Shown here in pieces: positions 58,706 to 64,000 of a DNA stretch of 64,000 bases. How positions within the stretch are numbered: position 1 is the stretch's first letter; every line of letters starts with the position of its first letter. The stretch is from positions 1 through 64,000 of the forward strand of contig JACJWK010000012.1 in assembly GCA_020637195.1 (NCBI GenBank). The letters are read 5' to 3'. A model generated the notes under the pieces. That model saw only the letters and a program-made list of their open reading frames with translations. It was not told the origin of the DNA and made no database searches. Origin of the DNA: Microthrixaceae bacterium. GTDB taxonomy: Bacteria > Actinomycetota > Acidimicrobiia > Acidimicrobiales > DATDAH01. A program made the position numbers and the translations under genes.

Positions 58706-59274
58706 GTCGACACGTACGCCGGCACTGTGACGGGGCGGGCCGCCGGTCGGCGGCACGGTCGGAGCGGGGGCGGGGCGAGCGGAGCGGTCCCGTTCGTGAC
58801 CGCGGGCTCGTCGAGCAGGACCAGGGTCGAGGCGCAGCGGGCGAGACGGCGCGAGACGTGGCCACCGGTGGCGACCACCCACACCTCGCCGCCGGCCCGG
58901 CGGAGGGCTCGGGCCAGGTCGGCGAAGGCGCCGTCGCCGCTGCCGACCACCAGCCGGTGGAAGCGGTGGCGCACGAGGTCGGGGGCGGCCCGCTCGAGCA
59001 GCGCCCGGTCGGCGCCGTCCGCGCCCCGGGCCGCCACCTTCTGCCACCCGGCGGGCAGGTCGTAGGCCACCCGACCGAGGAGTGCGGGGTTGGCGGCCAC
59101 CACGACGAGGTCGTCGCGGCGCCAGTCCGCCCCCCGGCAGAACCGGCCGACGGCCCACCGGACGTCGGAGACGTCGGCCTGCTCGTGGCGGCCGTCGAGC
59201 AGGTTCTCGAGGTCGATCAGGTGCAGGGCGCGTCCCGGGGGCACGTCGGGATCGACCAACCGCCGCGTGACCAT
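58702..59274 (-). CDS. NYN (PIN-like) domain protein
   Basis: The 190-residue protein has the NYN layout: LHLIDLENLLDG near residue 14 with the first acidic cluster, a central helix region, and VVGSGDGAFADLARAL near 105 with the S-G-D-x-x-F motif. VWVVATGGHVSRRLARCAST and a Pro-rich tail follow. NYN proteins are PIN-related nucleases acting on RNA. The ATG at 59274 with GGAGGGG just upstream is used, not the ATG ten codons before. Confidence 0.88.
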   Translation of the reverse strand: MVTRRLVDPDVPPGRALHLIDLENLLDGRHEQADVSDVRWAVGRFCRGADWRRDDLVVVAANPALLGRVAYDLPAGWQKVAARGADGADRALLERAAPDLVRHRFHRLVVGSGDGAFADLARALRRAGGEVWVVATGGHVSRRLARCASTLVLLDEPAVTNGTAPLAPPPLRPCRRPAARPVTVPAYVST

Positions 59275-59372
59275 GGGCCCCTCCGGATCTCGGTGTGGCC
59301 CCATGATCGCGCCGGCGGCCCGGCCCCGGCAGGGACCAAGGTCACGGGCCTCGATGGGGCGGGTCCCGGACC

Positions 59373-60386
59373 TCAGGCGTCGAGCAGGCGGGCCGCGTTG
59401 TCGTGCAGGACCGCCCGCCGGAGGTCCGGCGCGCCCTCGGTGGCGAGCAGCACGCGCGCCAGGGTCAGGGCCTGGTGGTAGAAGGGCCAGTCCGTGCCGT
59501 AGACGATGCGGTCCGACGGCACGCGGTCGAGCACCTCGCGCACGGACTCCAGCCCGAGGCTGGCCAGCTCGAACCAGGTGTTCGGGTAGCGCTCGGCGTA
59601 GTCCAGCGCCTCGCGGACCTGGAGGGCGCCCGAGTGCCCGAGGACGAAGGTGGTGTCGGGGTGCTCGGCGATGACCTGCTCGTACCGGGGCACCTGGCAC
59701 CGGGCGTCGGCCGCCTTGCCCGCGATCCCGACCGGACCGCAGTGGAACAGCACCGGCAGGCCCTTGGCCCCGCAGCGGCCGCACAGGTGCACGACCTTCG
59801 GGTGGTCGGGCGCGACGCCCTGCACCGCCGGGTGCACCTTGACGCCACGGGCCCCCGCCGCCCGGTGGCGGTCGAGCCACGCGTCGACGTCGCGGCGGTG
59901 GGGGTGCACCGAGGCGAACGGCACGAGCTCGGGGTGTGGGGCGCACGCCTCGAGCACCACGTCGGTGTTCTGCGGTCCGACCGGCCAGTCGATGGGCAGC
60001 ACCACGGACCGCTCGATCCCGAGGTCGCGCATGTCGCGCAGGAGGTTCGGGGCCGTGTGGGTCCGGCGCATGCCCGAGCCGGTGAGGCTCATCGCGGACA
60101 GGTCGAGGCGCATGGACGCGAGCGCGCTCTCGTCGAAGTTGGCGTTGGCGTAGCCCTCGAGGTCGACGGGCAGCGTGAGCGGGAAGTAGTACGCCGTGGC
60201 CGGCGTCTCCACCGAGACGTCCACCCGGAGGCGCCGCAGGTACCCCATGGCCAGATGGGTGTGCATGTCGATGACCGGGCCGACGGCCTCGTCGACCACC
60301 ACGAGGCGGCTGCCCCCCTGCACCTCGAACCACGGCAGGCGGGCCAGGTCGAGGCTCGACTCGAAGCGGGTGGGCAGGGTCGTCAC
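59373..60386 (-). CDS. Amidohydrolase-family protein (amidohydrolase 2 type)
   Basis: The 337-residue TIM-barrel metalloenzyme has D-M-H-T-H-L near residue 41 (strand 1 metal site), GVKVHPAVQG near 166, LFHCGP near 195 (His), LGHSGAL near 235 (His) and VYGTDWPFY near 285 (Asp). These match the decarboxylase/hydrolase type 'amidohydrolase 2' proteins. The substrate is unknown. The GTG overlaps the stop of the YceI-like gene (GTGA), so the two are coupled. Confidence 0.9.
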   Translation of the reverse strand: MTTLPTRFESSLDLARLPWFEVQGGSRLVVVDEAVGPVIDMHTHLAMGYLRRLRVDVSVETPATAYYFPLTLPVDLEGYANANFDESALASMRLDLSAMSLTGSGMRRTHTAPNLLRDMRDLGIERSVVLPIDWPVGPQNTDVVLEACAPHPELVPFASVHPHRRDVDAWLDRHRAAGARGVKVHPAVQGVAPDHPKVVHLCGRCGAKGLPVLFHCGPVGIAGKAADARCQVPRYEQVIAEHPDTTFVLGHSGALQVREALDYAERYPNTWFELASLGLESVREVLDRVPSDRIVYGTDWPFYHQALTLARVLLATEGAPDLRRAVLHDNAARLLDA

Positions 60387-60943
60387 GGTGCGGGCTCCGG
60401 GTCGGGGTCGGGGTCGGGGTCGGGAGTGGCGTCGGGCTCGTCGAGCAGCACCAGGGCCAGGTCCCACACGATGTGGCCCCGGGCCCGCAGCAGCTTGGGG
60501 ACGGGGATCCCGACGGCCCGGGGGTTCACCGTGGTCCGGCCCTCGACGCCGAGGCGGTCCCCGACCAGCACGCCGCTCGTGCCGAGCCCGTCGGTGGCGT
60601 GGGTCTCGCCCCGCATCGTCACCTCGACCGTGAAGCCGAACTCGTCGTGCCCGTCGCCGCGCGTGCGGGCGACGTCGCGGATCGTGCCCCGGATGGGGAT
60701 CTCGTCGCCGCCCGCGAGCAGCGACCGGCTGACCTTCGTGAACGGCCCGGTGTCGAGGTCGCCCAGCGCGAGGGCGAACTCGCCCCGGATGGGCACGCGC
60801 ATGTCCGGGCGGCCGTCGTCGCCCAGCGTGAGGTCGAACCGACCGCTCAGCCCCCGGACGGTGATGCCCAGCCCGGGGATGCCGGGCGAGAAGGTCACCC
60901 GCGCCGAGGCGCGCTCGGTGTCGATCCGCCAGAGGGCCACCAC
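60383..60943 (-). CDS. YceI-like protein
   Basis: From GTG 60943 (or 60940) the protein has about 186 residues. It opens with ALWRIDTERASARVTFS and repeats F-x-L-x-L-x-D strands as in YceI family lipocalin-like proteins, which bind isoprenoid-type lipids. There is no export signal. It ends in a D-P repeat (DPDPDPDP) from a short GGGTCG tandem repeat at 60398-60423. The upstream in-frame extension to 61054 looks non-coding and would overlap the oxidoreductase gene. It is coupled to the amidohydrolase gene. Confidence 0.75.
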   Translation of the reverse strand: MVALWRIDTERASARVTFSPGIPGLGITVRGLSGRFDLTLGDDGRPDMRVPIRGEFALALGDLDTGPFTKVSRSLLAGGDEIPIRGTIRDVARTRGDGHDEFGFTVEVTMRGETHATDGLGTSGVLVGDRLGVEGRTTVNPRAVGIPVPKLLRARGHIVWDLALVLLDEPDATPDPDPDPDPEPAP

Positions 60944-61032
60944 CGGGACCGTACCGGGCCGGGCCGCGGCGGTGCTCGGACCGTACGCTGGGCCAGCGGG
61001 CTGGGACCAGTCCCGCCGGACGAGGGGGAGCC

Positions 61033-62946
61033 ATGCGCGAGCCGACCACCACACCCACCTTCTGCCGGATCTGCGAGGCGGGCTGCGGGCTGCTCGCCAC
61101 CACCGAGGGCGACCGGGTCGTGCGCCTCGACCCCGACAAGGACCACGTGGCCTCGCAGGGGTTCGCCTGCGTGAAGGGCCTCAAGTTCGCCAACCTCCAC
61201 CACTCCCCGGACCGGCTCGACCACCCGATGAAGCGGGTGGGCGACCGGTGGGAGCGCATCGGCTGGGATCAGGCGCTGGCCGAGATCGGGGCCAAGGTGC
61301 GGGCGCTGCGGGCCGAGCACGGCCCGGACGCCGTGGCCGGCTACCTGGGCAACCCCGCCGCGTTCGGCGCCTTCCACGCGCTGGCGTTCAACGCGTTCCT
61401 CGAGGGGCTCGGCACGACCCAGTCCTACAGCAGCGCCTCGCAGGACCTGACCAACAAGTACCTGGTGGCCAAGCGGCTCTACGGCCACGAGCTGCTCCAG
61501 CCGATCCCCGACCTCGACCGGACCGACCTGGTGGTGCTCATCGGGACCAACCCGGCGATCTCGCAGATGTCGGTGGTGCAGGTCCCCCGCGCCATGGCCC
61601 GGCTGGAGGCCGTGGTCGACCGCGGGGGCCGGGTGGTGTCGCTCAACCCGCGCCGCACCGAGACCGCCCGCGCCGTCGGCGAGCACCTCTTCATCCGCCC
61701 GGGCACCGACGTGTTCTTCCTGGCCTCGTTCCTCCACGTCGTGCTGGCCGAGGGCGGGGTGGACCACGACCTGGTCGGTGCCCACACGACCGGCTTCGAC
61801 GACCTCGCCGCCGTGGTGGCCGACTGGCCACCCGAGCGCACCGAGGCGGTCACCGGCGTCGCCGCCGCCGAGCTGCGGGGCCTCGTGGCCGACTACCTCG
61901 CGGCCGACGGCGCGTCCCTCTACTGCTCGACGGGGGTCAACATGGGCCCGCACGGCACCCTCGCGTACTGGCTGATCAACGTCGTGAACGCGGTCACGGG
62001 GAACCTCGACCACGCCGGCGGCGCGCTCGTGCGCACCCCGCCCCTCGACTTCCAGAAGGCCTCGAAGGCCCTGGGCCTCGGCGTGGGCACGGCCCGGTCG
62101 CGCGTGGGCGACTTCGAGATGATCCTCGGCACGTTCCCCGCGTCGCTCCTGGCCGACGAGATCACCACGCCGGGCCCCGGCCAGGTGCGGGCCCTGTTCG
62201 TGTCGGCGGGCAACCCGGTGCTCTCGGTGGGCAACGGCGACCGCCTCGCCGCCGCCCTGGACGAGCTGGAGCTGCTCGTCAGCATCGACCTGTTCCGCAA
62301 CGAGACCGCCGACCACGCCCACTACGTGCTGCCGGCGTGCTCGTGGCTCGAACGGCCCGACGTCCCCCTCGTGCACGCCTTCGCCGGCCTCCAGGTCGAC
62401 CCGTGGCTCCAGTACACCGAGGCGGTGGTGCCGCCGGCGGCCGAGCGGCGCGAGGAGTCGTGGATCTTCGCCCGCCTGGCCGAGGCCTGCGGCGTGGGCC
62501 TCGGCCCGGGGTGGCCGGCCCGCGGGCTCACGTGGGCGCTCGGGCGCCTGCGACGCGTCCCCGGCCTCGGCCGCCTCGCCGAGGTGTCCGACGCCCGCCT
62601 GCTGGCGCTGGTGCTCGAGGTGGCCCGCCACCCGGTCCGCCGCCTTCGGCGCCACCCCCACGGGGTGCGCCTCCCCGACGTGGCGGGCGGCGAGTTCCTC
62701 GGGTCGCGGGTCCTCACCGACGACGGCAGGGTGCACCTGGCACCTGCGGACTTCGTGACCGCCGCCGCCGGGCTCGAGGCCGACTTCGAGGCGGAGCGCA
62801 CCGATGGCGGCCTGCGCCTCATCACCCGGCGCGAGCGCCACAGCCACAACACCTGGACCCACAACGCCGAGCCGTTCGTGGGCGGTGACCGCACCACCAA
62901 CCGCCTGCACGTCGGGGCCGACGACGCCGCAGGCCGGCCGGGCTGA
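61033..62946 (+). CDS. Molybdopterin oxidoreductase (formate dehydrogenase/nitrate reductase type), C-terminus lost by frameshift
   Basis: The intact frame gives 637 residues. The N-terminal 4Fe-4S site is FCRICEAGCG ... GFACVKG (Cys at about 11, 14, 18 and 46). Molybdopterin-binding elements follow: VVLIGTNPAISQMSVV near 170, SLNPRRTETA near 207, a GTDVFFLASFLH segment, STGVNMGPHGTLAYWLINVVNAVTG near 298, and FVSAGNPVLSVG near 395. No Cys/SeCys ligand to Mo was found. The frame stops within the C-terminal dinucleotide-binding domain, whose remains continue in other frames to 63208. GGGGGAG lies before the ATG. The natural length would be about 725 residues. Confidence 0.85.
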   Translation: MREPTTTPTFCRICEAGCGLLATTEGDRVVRLDPDKDHVASQGFACVKGLKFANLHHSPDRLDHPMKRVGDRWERIGWDQALAEIGAKVRALRAEHGPDAVAGYLGNPAAFGAFHALAFNAFLEGLGTTQSYSSASQDLTNKYLVAKRLYGHELLQPIPDLDRTDLVVLIGTNPAISQMSVVQVPRAMARLEAVVDRGGRVVSLNPRRTETARAVGEHLFIRPGTDVFFLASFLHVVLAEGGVDHDLVGAHTTGFDDLAAVVADWPPERTEAVTGVAAAELRGLVADYLAADGASLYCSTGVNMGPHGTLAYWLINVVNAVTGNLDHAGGALVRTPPLDFQKASKALGLGVGTARSRVGDFEMILGTFPASLLADEITTPGPGQVRALFVSAGNPVLSVGNGDRLAAALDELELLVSIDLFRNETADHAHYVLPACSWLERPDVPLVHAFAGLQVDPWLQYTEAVVPPAAERREESWIFARLAEACGVGLGPGWPARGLTWALGRLRRVPGLGRLAEVSDARLLALVLEVARHPVRRLRRHPHGVRLPDVAGGEFLGSRVLTDDGRVHLAPADFVTAAAGLEADFEAERTDGGLRLITRRERHSHNTWTHNAEPFVGGDRTTNRLHVGADDAAGRPG

Positions 62947-63208
62947 CCGACGGCGGACGGGCGCGTCGGTGCGCTCGAAGGCGGGCGAGGTCGAGGTCGA
63001 GGTGGCGGTCACCGACGACCTCATGCCCGGCGTCGTGTCGCTCCCCCACGGGTGGGGCCACTCGATCGCCAGCAGGCCTCGCGGTGGCGCAGGCCACGCC
63101 GGGCGTCAACGCCAACCACCTGACCGCCGACGGCCCCGACGGCATCGAGGCCGCCTGTCGGGCATGGCCCGCATGACCGCCATCCCCGTCGAGGTCGAGC
63201 CGGCCTAG
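62947..63208 (+). pseudogene. Frameshifted remainder of the molybdopterin oxidoreductase C-terminal domain
   Basis: After the stop at 62946, family-like segments continue in changing frames. AGLTDGGRAR is in one frame and VRSKAGEVEVEV ... LMPGVVSLPHGWGHS in a second. LAVAQATPGVNANHLT follows in a third, and LSGMARMTAIPVEVEPA comes again in the second, ending with TAG at 63208. The order is that of an intact molydopterin-dinucleotide-binding domain. At least four single-base shifts are needed, so this is a decayed gene end or a cluster of sequencing errors. Confidence 0.75.
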
Positions 63209-63223
63209 CACCCCCCTCGAACC

Positions 63224-63263
63224 GGCTCCCGATTTCGGTGCCGGGGCACCGAAATCGGGAGCC
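63224..63263. terminator. 19-bp perfect inverted repeat between converging genes
   Basis: GGCTCCCGATTTCGGTGCC is followed after GG by its exact complement. The AT-containing centre (GATTTCGG) stands out. It lies 16 bases after the end of the oxidoreductase remnant and 16 bases before the end of the acylase-family gene, so it can stop transcription from both sides. Confidence 0.85.
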
Positions 63264-63278
63264 AGAAGCGGGGTGCGC

Positions 63279-64000
63279 TCAGTGGGCGGACCCGCCGGCC
63301 AGGTGGACGGTCTCGGCGAGCGCCGCCTCGACGTCGGCGTCGCGGAAGCGCAGGGGCCGCAGCGCCTTGGCGGCGTACGCCTCGGCGCCGCCGTGGTGGT
63401 CGGGCCGGCGCGGATCGCCGGTCTGGCCGTAGGCGAGCAGGCCGACCGCCTCGGGGCCGTCGTCGGTGAGCTCGACCGCCATGACGAAGCTGACGCCGTA
63501 GTCGCACTGGTAGCCACCGGGCGCGAGGCCGGTGCGCTCCCGGCCCGGGAGGGCCACGGCCTTCGGGGGGACCGGCTCGAGCGACATGGGAGCGAGGGCC
63601 CCCCAGGGGCTGAGGACGTTCATCATCCCCTCGACCTCGCCCCCGCCGTGCACGGGGACCCGTCGCTCACCGCGCCGGACCCACTGCACGTCGCCCAGCG
63701 GGGCGTCGAGGGCCACGCCCGCGGCGGCGAGCACCCGGGCGGCGTGGCCGGCGGCCCGCACGACCGGGTCGGCGGTCGGGTCCTGCGCCGCCTCGGCCGG
63801 CGGAGGCGCGAGGCCCCGCGGGGTCGCGATCGGGTCGGCGGCGTCGAACGGGTCGGCGAACAGCGGCCCGGCGTCCTGGCACTCGGCCAACGTGAAGGTG
63901 CCGAGCAGCTCACGCCAGAGGGCGGCGCCCACCGACCCCAGGTCGTAGCGACGGTCCCAGGCCGCCAACACGTCGCCCACTCGGCGCAGGTCGGCCTCGT
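63279..64000 (-). CDS. Penicillin acylase family protein, C-terminal part (5' end outside window)
   Basis: About 240 residues are visible and the frame stays open to the right edge. The block YGVSFVMAVEL(T)DDG ... VGLLAYGQTGDPRRPDHHGG ... ALRPLRFRDADVEAAL is the usual C-terminus of the Ntn-hydrolase acylases (penicillin G acylase, PvdQ/AHL acylase), where the bound substrate strand is followed by a GQSGDP-type turn. The catalytic Ser of the beta chain would lie upstream, outside the window. The substrate is therefore unknown. Confidence 0.8.
   Translation of the reverse strand, partial: EADLRRVGDVLAAWDRRYDLGSVGAALWRELLGTFTLAECQDAGPLFADPFDAADPIATPRGLAPPPAEAAQDPTADPVVRAAGHAARVLAAAGVALDAPLGDVQWVRRGERRVPVHGGGEVEGMMNVLSPWGALAPMSLEPVPPKAVALPGRERTGLAPGGYQCDYGVSFVMAVELTDDGPEAVGLLAYGQTGDPRRPDHHGGAEAYAAKALRPLRFRDADVEAALAETVHLAGGSAH

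Noticed and set aside
58609..58709. Second start for the 58298 paralogue at a GTG two codons before the ATG
   Set aside because: The ATG overlaps the NYN stop in the ATGA form used elsewhere in the window, so it is preferred.
60398..60423. GGGTCG tandem repeat as a CRISPR-like or regulatory array
   Set aside because: It is a short perfect 6-bp repeat inside the coding region of the YceI-like protein, encoding a D-P tail, with no spacers.

Overview
The window is a very GC-rich (above 70 percent by eye), gene-dense bacterial chromosome segment with GTG and ATG starts, many ATGA/GTGA stop-start overlaps, WhiB, SARP, DUF3090 and DUF2510 proteins and an actinobacterial core gene order. I read it as a high-GC actinobacterium, most likely of the class Acidimicrobiia (inference; no rRNA is present to confirm). 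I see no prophage, insertion sequence or CRISPR array.

Left block (1-17.7 kb, mostly minus strand): this matches the order known from Mycobacterium, argS-lysA-hom-thrC-[thrB slot]-rho-rpmE-prfA-prmC-tsaC. The thrB position is occupied by an alkaline-phosphatase-superfamily 'cofactor-independent phosphoglycerate mutase-like' protein, a strong candidate for a non-orthologous homoserine kinase. Extra genes interrupt the order: an ABC exporter pair, a DUF2079 membrane protein, a small lipoprotein and an unknown 337-residue protein. The left edge cuts a secreted protein with three P-domain-like modules.

Middle block (17.7-40.2 kb): a CDF metal exporter; an alpha-galactosidase coupled to a membrane protein with neocarzinostatin-like modules; an SDR; tRNA-Arg(CCG); an LCP cell-wall ligase; a MarR regulator divergent from a DHA2 efflux pump over a doubled operator; a GNAT protein; an acyl-CoA dehydrogenase behind an 18-bp palindrome; an FrhB-like F420 iron-sulfur protein coupled to a lipoprotein; TauE; type 5 uracil-DNA glycosylase; two SARP regulators around a permuted-papain protein; and the conserved trio phosphomutase-DUF3090-SCO1664 kinase-like protein.

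Right block (40.3-64 kb): a diguanylate cyclase operon, an FAD sugar-lactone oxidase, etfBA, a lipid kinase, a LAxTG-anchored beta-propeller protein, GDPD, WhiB and a PdtaS-like kinase. Then comes a copper/cytochrome cluster: double cupredoxin, cytochrome c, a DUF6529-like membrane protein and a YceI-cytochrome c-copper monooxygenase fusion. It is followed by a NYN protein, an amidohydrolase, a YceI-like protein, a molybdopterin oxidoreductase with a frameshifted C-terminus, and a cut penicillin-acylase-family gene.

A recurring feature is a TAnnnT hexamer 6-10 bases before the start codon of operon-leading genes, pointing to widespread leaderless transcription. I used it to choose several starts.
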